Part shown: positions 9,231-18,628 of the stretch, piece by piece
Numbering within the stretch: the first letter of the stretch is position 1
How the letters are laid out: each line of letters begins with the position of its first letter
NCBI GenBank assembly: GCA_025449845.1
Contig: JANWIP010000019.1
Span: 1-64,000, forward strand
Reading direction: 5' to 3'
DNA from: Solirubrobacteraceae bacterium
GTDB taxonomy: Bacteria; Actinomycetota; Thermoleophilia; Solirubrobacterales; Solirubrobacteraceae
DNA length: 64,000 nt
Notes under the pieces: model-generated
The model's database searches: none
Told to the model about the DNA's origin: nothing
Seen by the model: only the letters and a program-made list of their open reading frames with translations
Made by a program: the position numbers and the translations under genes

Positions 9231-10788
9231 TGGGCGCTCGGCGAGGCAGGCGCGGGTGGGGGACCATCTCGGCAATCTCACTGGGCACCGCGCGGGTGGC
9301 TGCGATGACCAAGCCGAAAACAGCCAGCGAGAGCAGCGCGCGTGCGAGCGAGGAGAGGTCGGTCGCCAGCGCAACTGCAAGTGCGGGAACGGCGGCAAAC
9401 GCCACTTTGGGGATGATCGCAAGGCGGGGCCGGAATGCCGGGTGCCCGCGCACGAGCGCCACGAGCAGGCCGGCGGCAAGCGCGGTCTCGCCGCAGACGG
9501 TGGCGATTGCCGCGCCCTGCGCGCCGTCGGAGGCTGTGAGGGACAGGGTGAGGATGCAGCTGACCGCGAGTGCGCCGGCGTTGGCGGCGAGCAGGCTGCC
9601 GTAGCGCCTGATGGAGATGAGACCAAAGCCCCAGGCGGCGATCAGAAAGGAGGGGATCATGGCGAGACCCTGGATGCGCAGGACCGCCGCGGAGCCCGCG
9701 AAGGGAGGGCCGGCAACGAGGTGGATGATGAACTGCGCCCCTGCCAGCAACCCCAGGGCGGTAGCCACGCCGAGGATCAGCGAGACCTCGAAGATCTTTT
9801 GCAGCGCATAGGCCAGGCGCTCGCGATCGTCGCGCGCCGCGCGCGCCAGCAGGGGCAGGGCGCCGTTGACGAGCAGCCCGGGCACGGTGGCGAGCACCAT
9901 AAAGACCCGGAAGGACGCTGCGAAGAGCCCGCTCTGATGGGTGCTGGCCACGAGGCTCGTGAGAATCTGGGCGGTGTAGACGTAGATAGTCCCAACTGCC
10001 GTGGCGAGCGAAAAAGCAACAGTCACCCGCAGCAGCGACACCCACTGACGCGGGCGCAGCTCCATGCGCATCGAGATCTTCCCGCGCACGAGCAGCGCGG
10101 TGACGGGTATCAGCAGCAGGTAGACGACGAGCGTTACGGCCAGCAGCGGGAAGACACCGGCGCCGAGCGCCACAAGCACGACGATGGCCGCCACGGTGAG
10201 CGCCTGGCGGGCGAGGTCAAGCAGTGAGAGGGTGCCGAGGCGCAGTTCGGCGGAGAGCGGGATGGAAAGGGTGTGGCCCAACACCAGCGCGACGGTGGCC
10301 AGGCCGGCGACGACGGTGCCCGCGAGCAACGCCGGGTCATAGCCGGCGGCGAGCGCGAAGAGGGTGGCCAGCACTACGCCCGCGAGTGTGAGCACCACGC
10401 GCAACCCCAGCAGGTCGCGCATCAGCCGCTCGCGCTGGGCACCGTGGCTCACGGCGTACTCGCGCGTGCCCAGACTGGACATGCCGGCGTCTGTGACCAG
10501 AGCAACGACGCTGACAAGCGAGATGACCGTTGTGTATTCGCCAAAGCGTTCCACGCCAAGATGGCGGGCAAGCAGAATGAAGGAGATGATTGAGAGAGCC
10601 ACCACGCCGGCGTAGCCGGCGATCCGCAGGATGCCCCCGCGGATGATCATGCCGCCGGCTGCGGCGCTGTCGAGGACGTCACTGTCACCGCCCGTCCCTG
10701 CGCCGGTCCCGCCTGTCGGCTTGCCGTCCCCGCTGGTCGGTGTGCCCTCGCCGTCTATTGGCGCGCTGTCAAGCACATCGGGGCTCAT
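9223..10788 (-). CDS. Wzx-like polysaccharide flippase (oligosaccharide translocase)
   Basis: 521 aa, many TM segments, GGMIIRGGILRIAGYAGVVALSIISFILLARHLGVERFGEYTTV N-terminus typical of Wzx/MATE-like proteins. Confidence 0.8.
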   Translation of the reverse strand: MSPDVLDSAPIDGEGTPTSGDGKPTGGTGAGTGGDSDVLDSAAAGGMIIRGGILRIAGYAGVVALSIISFILLARHLGVERFGEYTTVISLVSVVALVTDAGMSSLGTREYAVSHGAQRERLMRDLLGLRVVLTLAGVVLATLFALAAGYDPALLAGTVVAGLATVALVLGHTLSIPLSAELRLGTLSLLDLARQALTVAAIVVLVALGAGVFPLLAVTLVVYLLLIPVTALLVRGKISMRMELRPRQWVSLLRVTVAFSLATAVGTIYVYTAQILTSLVASTHQSGLFAASFRVFMVLATVPGLLVNGALPLLARAARDDRERLAYALQKIFEVSLILGVATALGLLAGAQFIIHLVAGPPFAGSAAVLRIQGLAMIPSFLIAAWGFGLISIRRYGSLLAANAGALAVSCILTLSLTASDGAQGAAIATVCGETALAAGLLVALVRGHPAFRPRLAIIPKVAFAAVPALAVALATDLSSLARALLSLAVFGLVIAATRAVPSEIAEMVPHPRLPRRAPSA

Positions 10789-12014
10789 CGTGTGGTTGCC
10801 CAGGCGCGTGCGTAGCTATCGAGTGTGCCCTGTGCAGTGGCCTCCCAGGTGAAGCTGGCCTCGCGTTTCACGCCCAGCGCGGCAAGTCGCTGAGCCAGCG
10901 AGGGGTCCTCCAGCAACTCGTTGAGCGCGAGGGCGATGTCGGGAACGCTATGGGGATCGAAGTAGCGCGCCGCCTCTCCCGCCACCTCCGGCAGCGCCGA
11001 GGCGTTGGCGCAGGCCACGGGTACGCCGCGGCGCATCGCCTCGAGGATGGGAATGCCAAAGCCCTCGTTGATGGAGGCGAACGCGAAGCACTGCGCCAGC
11101 CCGTACAGACCCTCCAGGTCCTCGGCGTTGACGTAGGCAGGGAAGACCACATTTGCGGCGATCCCCAACCGTTGCGCCAATTCGCGCAACTCGTCCTCGT
11201 GGGTGGTGGGGTTGCCCGGCAGCACGAGCATGGCGTTGGGGTGGCGCTGCACGACTGCCGCCATCGCCTGCACGAGCCGCGAGAGGTTCTTGTGCACCTT
11301 CTTGGCGGACACACTGAGGATCACCGGGCCCTGGCCGAGTGCCAGGCGGGAGCGCAGCTCCTGGGCGGGCGTGGGAATTACCCCATTGTCGCTGTGCGCC
11401 GCGCCAGCACTGTCCATAACGGCCCTGCCTGCCGCGCTGGCACGGACCAACGCGCCGTCGCTGCCCGCCGCGAGGGGCACCACGTCGATGCGCTCGGCAG
11501 GCACTCGTAGGTGCTTCACGATGTGCTCCGCACCTGTCTGTGAGAGCGCGATCAGACGGTCGGCACGGCGTGCCACGGGCGGCACCACCGCGCGCCACAC
11601 GCGCACCGTCCCCATCTCGCCCGGGTCGGGGGCCACGATCCAGGTCACATCGGCCAGTGTGACGACGTTAACGGCGCGCGTGCGCAGCGGCGCTGTCATT
11701 GCCACGCTGTGCAACAGATCCACGCGCCGGCCGGCGATGGCCCCCAGCACCGTAAGCTCGCCGACGGCCTTCAGGCCACGCCGGCCCAGCAGCGGGTGGG
11801 TCACGAGCTCCACCTCCTGGCTCCACGGCTGTCCCCGCAACTGGCCCTCCAGGTACTCGTGACCACCGGGGCTGCAGAACACGCTGAAGCGCACCTGTGG
11901 CGCCAGGTGCACCAGTTCGGGGAGTAACGCCCGCAAGTAGGTATCCAGCCCGCCCATGCGCGGCTCCAGGAACAGTGCGTTGATCCCAATGCGGCCGGGC
12001 AGAATGTTGCTCAT
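10785..12014 (-). CDS. GT4-type glycosyltransferase, paralogue of 8079..9230
   Basis: ILSVSAKKVHKNLSRLVQAMAAV...ASINEGFGIPILEAMRRGVPVACANASALPEVA; start ATG 12014 overlaps upstream stop (ATGA). Confidence 0.85.
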   Translation of the reverse strand: MSNILPGRIGINALFLEPRMGGLDTYLRALLPELVHLAPQVRFSVFCSPGGHEYLEGQLRGQPWSQEVELVTHPLLGRRGLKAVGELTVLGAIAGRRVDLLHSVAMTAPLRTRAVNVVTLADVTWIVAPDPGEMGTVRVWRAVVPPVARRADRLIALSQTGAEHIVKHLRVPAERIDVVPLAAGSDGALVRASAAGRAVMDSAGAAHSDNGVIPTPAQELRSRLALGQGPVILSVSAKKVHKNLSRLVQAMAAVVQRHPNAMLVLPGNPTTHEDELRELAQRLGIAANVVFPAYVNAEDLEGLYGLAQCFAFASINEGFGIPILEAMRRGVPVACANASALPEVAGEAARYFDPHSVPDIALALNELLEDPSLAQRLAALGVKREASFTWEATAQGTLDSYARAWATTR

Positions 12015-13867
12015 CGCAGCGCTTGCCCCAGCAGCGAGCGGTAGGCGCGCGCCTGGCGCGTGGCTGTAGTGCGTTTGCCGGGCAGGCAGGCGATCAGGCA
12101 AAGAGTCGCCCACGAGGCCGCCAGCGCCAGTGCCAGCACGGTGCGGGATGCGACCATCGGGACTCCGCGCAGGCGCAAGTAACGCAGAGCGCCGGCGAGG
12201 AAGTGCGGAGAGGGGGCGAGCGCATCGTCGCCGCCGCCGCGCACCAAATGGCAGACGCGCGCCGCGGGCAGCACCTCGATCCCCCAGCTCTGTTGTGCGA
12301 TGCGCTGTTGCCACTCGGTCTCCTCTAGGTACAGGAAGAAGCCCTCGTCAAGCGGACCGGCCTGGGCGTAGGCGCTGCGCCTGATCGCCATCGCCGCGCC
12401 GCACACATGGGCAGGGCGTGCACCCGCCTGAAGTGCTGCGGGGGAGAGGGCGTAGGGATGCAGGGATGGGGCGTAGCTCAGCGCGTAGCCGAGCGGCAGG
12501 CAGAGGTCCAGCCCGAGCGTGAAGAGGCCCGGGAAGCGCCGGTAGCCGTTGGCCGCCAAGTGCCCCTGGGAATCTTCGAGCAGCGGCGCAACGACGCCCG
12601 TCCGCGGATTTCGGCGCAAATGCTCCAGGAGCGCCTGCAGCGCGCCTGAGCGCACCTCGGTGTCGGGGTTAAGCACCACCACCAGCTCGGCGTGGCTGTG
12701 GCGAAAGCCGGCGTTGACACCCGCCGCGAAGCCACGATTCTCTTCCATCGCCACTACCTTCGCCGAAGGTAAAGCCGCGCGCAGCCGCTCCACGCTGCCG
12801 TCCCGCGAGGCGTTGTCCACGACCACGGCTTCAAGGCTCAGCTCGGCGGCGGTGACGCGCACTGACTCAAGGCAGCGCTCGACCAGTTCGGGGGTGCGGT
12901 AGTTGACGATCACTACGGCAGCGTCGTGGATCGCAGGGTCCTCGCCGGTGCTCGGATGGTCAGCGGGAATCGCCGCGGCCCAGCCGGCTCTCGCTGGGAC
13001 AGCAGGGTTGGGGTCTCCCCAGGCATCGCGCGAGAGCTGCTGGCGCAGACGTGGCGAAGCCCGCTGCCAATCTTCCGTGCGCCTGTCGGCGACAAGCAGG
13101 TTGTGCTGATCCCCAGAGCGGTAGGTGCCACTCTGCGCCCATTCGCCCACCTCATAAGTTTGCCCGTCGCGGCCCACCACGAGGGCTCGCTGCCCTTGCT
13201 CCTTGAGCCTGCGGGTGATGCTGCTCTTGCCACTCTCGAGCAGGTATGCCGCGCGCTTGTCGCCAGCCTCGCTCAGGCCCGCCTCCAGTGCGGCCTGCCG
13301 GCGCAGCATGAAGGCCGTGGTGCGGATGTGAGGGTTGGGGAAGCGCGGATAGTCCCGCCGCGCGGACCGTATCGCCGAGAGCTGACGCAGCCAGGTTCTC
13401 GCCTCGCCTCTTGTCCACTGCGCCTGGCTCTCCCAGCTGCCGCTCGCTCCCGCGATGCCAACCCCAGGCAGCTGGACAGCGTGTGCCAGATGTCTCAACC
13501 AACCGTCGGTGAGGATCATGCTGTAGGAGTTCACGAAGCACAGCCACTCATGCTCCAGCTGCTTTGTGGCCTCGTCATATGCGGCCAGATCGATCAGTGG
13601 TTGCTCGAGCACGATCAGCCGGTGTCTTGTGTGCTCCAGCTCGGCCAGCAACTCCTCGCGCGAGGGTGTCTTGGCGTCGCAGTTCGCCGATGCATCGTGT
13701 GACAGCGCCTTGGTGCTGGCGCCAGTCGAGGTGTCATGTGCGGCGCCATTCAGCACGATTACAAGCTCGTGATCGGCTTGTGCCGGATGTGCGTGGTAGG
13801 AGCGCAGGAATGCTCGCAGCGGCTCGGGCCCCAGGGGCGCCCAGACGAGGTAGACGAGGCCGATCAT
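12011..13867 (-). CDS. GT2-family glycosyltransferase with N-terminal extension
   Basis: AAVVIVNYRTPELVERCLESVRVTAAELSLEAVVVDNASRDGSVERL...NRGFAAGVNAGFRHSHAELVVVLNPDTEV. Confidence 0.85.
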   Translation of the reverse strand: MIGLVYLVWAPLGPEPLRAFLRSYHAHPAQADHELVIVLNGAAHDTSTGASTKALSHDASANCDAKTPSREELLAELEHTRHRLIVLEQPLIDLAAYDEATKQLEHEWLCFVNSYSMILTDGWLRHLAHAVQLPGVGIAGASGSWESQAQWTRGEARTWLRQLSAIRSARRDYPRFPNPHIRTTAFMLRRQAALEAGLSEAGDKRAAYLLESGKSSITRRLKEQGQRALVVGRDGQTYEVGEWAQSGTYRSGDQHNLLVADRRTEDWQRASPRLRQQLSRDAWGDPNPAVPARAGWAAAIPADHPSTGEDPAIHDAAVVIVNYRTPELVERCLESVRVTAAELSLEAVVVDNASRDGSVERLRAALPSAKVVAMEENRGFAAGVNAGFRHSHAELVVVLNPDTEVRSGALQALLEHLRRNPRTGVVAPLLEDSQGHLAANGYRRFPGLFTLGLDLCLPLGYALSYAPSLHPYALSPAALQAGARPAHVCGAAMAIRRSAYAQAGPLDEGFFLYLEETEWQQRIAQQSWGIEVLPAARVCHLVRGGGDDALAPSPHFLAGALRYLRLRGVPMVASRTVLALALAASWATLCLIACLPGKRTTATRQARAYRSLLGQALR

Positions 13868-13893
13868 CAAGGGAATGCTATGAACAGGACCAC

Positions 13894-14691
13894 ATGGCAG
13901 TCGCCATCCGCCGAATCGTGCCCGCCGCGAAAGAACGCCTGCGCCTCGCATCCGCTCGCCGGGACCCCGCTCTGCGGGCGGTCGCAGCGAAGCTGCAAGG
14001 TGCCGTGGCGCTTGAGCCAGGAGGCCCGAGTAGCCTGTTCGGTGCCCGCGGCCTAATACCCATCTACCCGCGACTAGCGGCGCTGGATACCCTTGATTAC
14101 GCCGAGCGTACGCTCTGGTCACATGCTGCGAACCGGGAGATCGAGCCTCGCCGGCAGCTGATCGCGGAGGCGGGGAAGTTGGGAGAGGTTCCCGACGGTG
14201 CCTACGATGCGGTGCTGGCCTCGCACGTGCTGGAGCACCTCGCCAACCCGCTCGGGGCGCTTGCTGAGTGGCGGCGGGTAGTTGGCCAGGACGGTCACAT
14301 CTTGCTGATCGTGCCCGAGCGCGAGGGGACGTTTGACCACCGGCGCCCCGTGACGACGCTGGAGCACGTGCGCGAGGACGCAGAGCGCGATACTGGCGAG
14401 GACGACCTCACCCATCTGCCGGAGATCCTGCGACTCCATGACCTTGCACGCGACCCCGGGGCCGGCAGCCGTGAGTCCTTCGAGCGGCGCTGCCATGAGA
14501 ACCTCGAGCATCGCGCCATGCACCACCACGTGTTCGACGCCCGCTCGATCGTTGAGGTCTGCCATGCTGCCGCTCTGGATGTGCAGACGCTCTCAGTCAA
14601 ACCTCCCTTCCATATCGTCTGCTTGTGCCGCGTGGCCGCTCACCGCTCCAGCACTCCCACGACGTTTGAGGAGCCCGCCAAGAAGGGATAG
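13894..14691 (+). CDS. SAM-dependent methyltransferase (class I-like)
   Basis: VPDGAYDAVLASHVLEHLANPLGALAEWRRVVGQDGHILLIVPE. Confidence 0.75.
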   Translation: MAVAIRRIVPAAKERLRLASARRDPALRAVAAKLQGAVALEPGGPSSLFGARGLIPIYPRLAALDTLDYAERTLWSHAANREIEPRRQLIAEAGKLGEVPDGAYDAVLASHVLEHLANPLGALAEWRRVVGQDGHILLIVPEREGTFDHRRPVTTLEHVREDAERDTGEDDLTHLPEILRLHDLARDPGAGSRESFERRCHENLEHRAMHHHVFDARSIVEVCHAAALDVQTLSVKPPFHIVCLCRVAAHRSSTPTTFEEPAKKG

Positions 14692-16424
14692 TCCGCCTCG
14701 AATCTGCTCACCACGCGGAAGCTGTAGGGGACGGGGCCGGGGAGGCGGAAGCGGTAGGAGGCCTTGAAGGCGCCCTGTGCATTGGTGCGGATCACGTTGA
14801 ACTGGATCCAGTTGTTGCCGGGTGAGCGTGCCTCCAGCACGAGCTGCTTACCGCCGCGCGGGATTGCTCCGCCCAGCAGGCGGCCTTTGAAGCGGATCGT
14901 GTGGCCTGGTGCGCTCACCTTGGGGGTCACGTGCAACTGTGCGGCCACCTGCACAGCCAGCGTCAATGTTCTGGTTGCTACTGGGGTGGTGTCGGCCAGG
15001 TGACTGCGGTAGCCCAGGCGCAGCGTTGCCGAGGTCAGGCCGCGGGGGACGCTTAGGGTGAAGTGGCCTGTGGTGTTGGTGTGTGCTGCGGACAGTCCCG
15101 CGGCGCGCGCCCCCACGGATGCGGGCATGTCGCTCACGTCGATGCTCGCGCCGGCGATCGCTGCACCGCCGGGGGCCGTCAGGCGGCCTTCCAGGGTGTG
15201 GGCTTTGCCGTAGGCGCTCGTCAGGCGCACGCCGGCGCCTTTCCAGCGTGCGCTCAGCGTTGCCTGATCTGAGGCGCCGCTGCCGTTGGCTGCGCCTCGG
15301 TCCTGGGGCTGGGCTTGTGCGGTCGCGGGATTGGTCGTTCCGAGTGTGGAGCTCGTGGGGTTCTGGGTGCTTGGTGGCGTTGCCCGGTTGGCCACCGTGA
15401 CCTGCTTGTCCATTACGGGCGTCGTATTGCCTGCCGCGTCCGTCACGCTCACCAGCAGGTGATGGGTGCCGTCGGGTATGGCCGTTGTGTCGAAGGGGAC
15501 GTCAACGCTCGCCGAGGGTGGGCAGGGGCGGGTGTAGAGGAAGGCGGGCAGGCCGTCGGTCGTCTCGCCTACGTCGTGGCACTTGCCGCCGTTCGTATCG
15601 AGCACTGACCGCTGGACCGTTTCGCCGTCTACTTGGAACATGGCCTCGTATACGCCGGAGCCGCTGTCGCTGGCTGTGAAGGACACGTCGGTTGTGCCGC
15701 CTACCGTGGGTGCTTCGGCCAGTCGGCCTGCCACTTCTTGGACCGTCGGGGGGCTTTCGTCGTTGAGGACCAGGTCGGCGGCGAAGAGCTCCACGGCCGC
15801 GGCATATCCGTGTTCGTCGCCAGGACTGGCTGAGCATTCCGACCCAGAGATCAGTGATCCGCAAGATGCATTCAACGAGAGATATGGACTATGTAGTGCC
15901 TTGTCTGGTACTTCAACGCGATTATTTGCTGCGAGGGGGTTCTGGCTACTGCCCTCGCTAGAGCACCCCTTGAAGGCGTTGCATTTGTCGAAGAGGACTG
16001 TGCTTTCGCCACTGTTGGCGACGCCCGCCAGCCAGAAAAAGTAGGAGTCGTTTGCATCTCCGCCACCGGCGGTGTCCCCAGCACGCCAAACCGTTGCCGC
16101 CCCCAATGTCTCCCCCGCCGGCGCGTTGAAAGCCCAAGTCGCCAAATCCGTGTCTGCTGCATGACTGTGCCCGGCATTCAGCGCTGCCACGAGGCCGCCT
16201 TCGCTGGAGCAGCTATTTGCCGTGTGGTCATTGGCCTGCGACACCGATTCGCTCCACCCATCCACTGGAGCCACCTGCCCATCCGGAGTACGGCACGAGT
16301 AGACGTGATACTGCCCCGCCTGCGCGCCCGTGCAGATGACGCCGCCTAGCAGCGCGCCCCCCACAAAGACCCAAACCACCAATGTGATCCCCCAGCTCCG
16401 GCTCAGTTTCATGAGAGGTCCTTT
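14640..16424 (-). CDS. Secreted protein with Ig-like/Big-type repeats; start within 16410-16484
   Basis: Signal peptide MKLSRSWGITLVVWVFVGGALLGGVICTGAQA; VSFTASDSGSGVYEAMFQVDG, VSVTDAAGNTTPVMDKQVTV modules. Confidence 0.65.
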   Translation of the reverse strand, partial: KGPLMKLSRSWGITLVVWVFVGGALLGGVICTGAQAGQYHVYSCRTPDGQVAPVDGWSESVSQANDHTANSCSSEGGLVAALNAGHSHAADTDLATWAFNAPAGETLGAATVWRAGDTAGGGDANDSYFFWLAGVANSGESTVLFDKCNAFKGCSSEGSSQNPLAANNRVEVPDKALHSPYLSLNASCGSLISGSECSASPGDEHGYAAAVELFAADLVLNDESPPTVQEVAGRLAEAPTVGGTTDVSFTASDSGSGVYEAMFQVDGETVQRSVLDTNGGKCHDVGETTDGLPAFLYTRPCPPSASVDVPFDTTAIPDGTHHLLVSVTDAAGNTTPVMDKQVTVANRATPPSTQNPTSSTLGTTNPATAQAQPQDRGAANGSGASDQATLSARWKGAGVRLTSAYGKAHTLEGRLTAPGGAAIAGASIDVSDMPASVGARAAGLSAAHTNTTGHFTLSVPRGLTSATLRLGYRSHLADTTPVATRTLTLAVQVAAQLHVTPKVSAPGHTIRFKGRLLGGAIPRGGKQLVLEARSPGNNWIQFNVIRTNAQGAFKASYRFRLPGPVPYSFRVVSRFEADYPFLAGSSNVVGVLER

Positions 16425-16497
16425 CGTCGTACGTGACATTGCTTCCTCATGTCGGTACACGGCGTCCCTCGACCCCCCTCCCAATTTTGTGGCCTTC

Positions 16498-17742
16498 CTA
16501 CTGAGCGGTGAAGCGCACGGGCAGCGCAGATAAACCGTAGATGCCCATGATGCTCTCGTAAACAGGCTCTCCGTCCAATGTCAATTCCGGCATCCGGGAC
16601 GGTAGGTAGGCCAGGGCCTCCTGCAGCTCTACGCGCGCGAGGTTGGCGCCGAGGCAGTAGTGCACGCCTGCGCCGAACGTCAAAGCCCGCGCCTTGCCGC
16701 GCTCGGCGGTGATGTCGAAGTCATCCCATCCGCTCGTGCCTGCGCCATCGCCGAGGTCGCGATTGCCCGTGAAGGCGCAGACCATCACCACGGTGTCAGC
16801 CGGGAAGGTCACATCGCGGAAGGTCAGCTCCTCCGTGGTGATGCGCGCTGTGAAGGGCGTTATCGGCTCCACCCGCAGCACCTCCTCGACCGCCGCTGCC
16901 GCCAGCTCTGGGCGTTCCGCCAGCAGCTGCCACTGCTCGGGATGCTCGGCGAACAGCCGCACCGCGTGCGCCAGCTGGCTCTGCGTCGTGTCCACGCCGC
17001 CGATCAGCACATTGAGAATCAGATTCACGCACTCCACGTCTGAGAGCTTTCCGTTCTCGCCGTTCTCGCCCTCCTCTTCGGCGGCTATCAGCTTCGAGAT
17101 CAGGTCATCGCCCGGGTCCTCGCGGCGCGTGCGCACCAGCTCGCCTGCGTACTCATAGAACTCCACCACCGCCAGCTCGATCCCCTCGCGCTCTTCCATC
17201 ATCGAAGCCGCATCGAACTGGCGCTGGATCCAGTTCGACCAATGGTGCAAGCGAGGGGCGTCTGTCAGCGGTGCGCCCATCACCGCCGCGATCATCTGTG
17301 AGGGATAGGGCTTGGCGAAGTCATCCACGAACTCGCATTTGCCCGCGCGCGAGGCGCTGGCCGCGAACAGCTCTTCCAGCAGTCCTCGCGCCAGCGGCCG
17401 ATAGCGCTCTACGGCGCGTGGCGCCAGCGCTGGGTTCACCAGCGAGCGCAGGCGCGTGTGGTCGGCGCCATTGATGTGCAGGATGTTGCGCCGCATCTCC
17501 TCATACAGCGGTCCTTCCGTGACGCCGAAGATCTCCGCGATCTTCATGCCGGGGAAGATCGCCGAGCGCGTGCGCAGGAACATCTCGCTGGCCTCGCGGT
17601 CCAGCACCACGTAGCCAAAGGGACCTGTGGCCAGCCAGCTCTGCTCGCGCAGCTCGCGCATGGCCGCGTGAAAACGCGGCCCGCGCAGCTGCGGATCGTT
17701 GTAATCGAGGTTCGGCAGCTCCAGTTCGCTGACCAGCGTCAT
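16498..17742 (-). CDS. Cytochrome P450
   Basis: Heme-binding motif FGAGVHYCLGANLARVEL; I-helix LNVLIGGVDTTQSQ. Confidence 0.95.
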   Translation of the reverse strand: MTLVSELELPNLDYNDPQLRGPRFHAAMRELREQSWLATGPFGYVVLDREASEMFLRTRSAIFPGMKIAEIFGVTEGPLYEEMRRNILHINGADHTRLRSLVNPALAPRAVERYRPLARGLLEELFAASASRAGKCEFVDDFAKPYPSQMIAAVMGAPLTDAPRLHHWSNWIQRQFDAASMMEEREGIELAVVEFYEYAGELVRTRREDPGDDLISKLIAAEEEGENGENGKLSDVECVNLILNVLIGGVDTTQSQLAHAVRLFAEHPEQWQLLAERPELAAAAVEEVLRVEPITPFTARITTEELTFRDVTFPADTVVMVCAFTGNRDLGDGAGTSGWDDFDITAERGKARALTFGAGVHYCLGANLARVELQEALAYLPSRMPELTLDGEPVYESIMGIYGLSALPVRFTAQ

Positions 17743-17869
17743 CCCGTGGGCGACGCTATCAGTGCGCCAGTGGCCTTACCAGCCTCGTGGGAGTGCGCCA
17801 GCGGCTTGCCGACCTCCTCAGCGGCCTTGCCAGCCTCCTCAGCGGCCTTGCCGGCCTCGTCAGTGTGCC

Positions 17870-18040
17870 TCAGCGGCCGTACCAGCCTCGCCTGCCGCCG
17901 GCAGTAGGAGCGCCACCGACGAAGAAGCCGATCAGCCACAGCAGGATCGCCAAGATCAGCACATACCAGAGCACATGTGCGGCGAAGCCGAGGCCGCCGA
18001 ATAGGGCCAGGATGAGTACGAGGGCAATCAGGGCAATCAT
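17870..18040 (-). CDS. 56-aa hydrophobic membrane protein (Lmo0937/DUF5670-like)
   Basis: MIALIALVLILALFGGLGFAAHVLWYVLILAILLWLIGFFVGGAPTAGGRRGWYGR read from the minus strand; below the supplied ORF length cutoff. Confidence 0.7.
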   Translation of the reverse strand: MIALIALVLILALFGGLGFAAHVLWYVLILAILLWLIGFFVGGAPTAGGRRGWYGR

Positions 18041-18184
18041 GGGTCTCCTCCATGTGATGGCGGTGCACTATTGCACTGCCTGTGGTGGAGATCTACCCGC
18101 CCTTCCTGCCCCCGAATCCTCCCATCTGCTGCGACCGGCGCTCTGCCGGCCGCAAATACTGCGCCCCCCCGGAGGGGGACTCAG

Positions 18185-18469
18185 CTATTTCTTCTTCGGG
18201 CTAACGCTCTGCTTCAAGCTCGCGCCGGCCGTGAACTTGGGGGCCTTTGAAGCCTTGATCTTGACCTTTTCGCCCGTGCGCGGATTGACACCCACGCGTG
18301 CCGCGCGCTTGACGACGGAGAACTTGCCAAAGCCCGTGATGGCGACCTCGTCGCCCTTCTTCAGGGTCTTGTTGATGACGAGGACGTATGAATCGACGGC
18401 CCGTCCGGCGTCGGCCCGCGTGAGGCCGCTCTCGGCGGCGACGGCGTCGACCAGTTCGCTCTTGTTCAT
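18185..18469 (-). CDS. hup: HU-family DNA-binding protein
   Basis: MNKSELVDAVAAESGLTRADAGRAVDSYVLVINKTLKKGDEVAITGFGKFSVVKRAARVGVNPRTGEKVKI. Confidence 0.95.
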   Translation of the reverse strand: MNKSELVDAVAAESGLTRADAGRAVDSYVLVINKTLKKGDEVAITGFGKFSVVKRAARVGVNPRTGEKVKIKASKAPKFTAGASLKQSVSPKKK

Positions 18470-18593
18470 CGATGCTTCCTTTCAGTAGAGAGGGTGAGGC
18501 GAGCGCGCAGAGTAGCGCGATTGTCGGAAAGACCGCTTGTCTGAGCGATACAGGCCTTCCGCTCCGCTCCCTGCTTGGGCGTCACGGGCCTCC

Positions 18594-18616
18594 GGGGGGC
18601 GCTCTCCTCGCCCCCC
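18594..18616 (-). terminator. GC-rich hairpin GGGGGGCG-7nt-CGCCCCCC, candidate terminator of the RmlD-like gene
   Basis: 8-bp perfect stem just downstream of the minus-strand stop at 18629. Confidence 0.5.
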
Positions 18617-18628
18617 TTCCCCGGGTCT

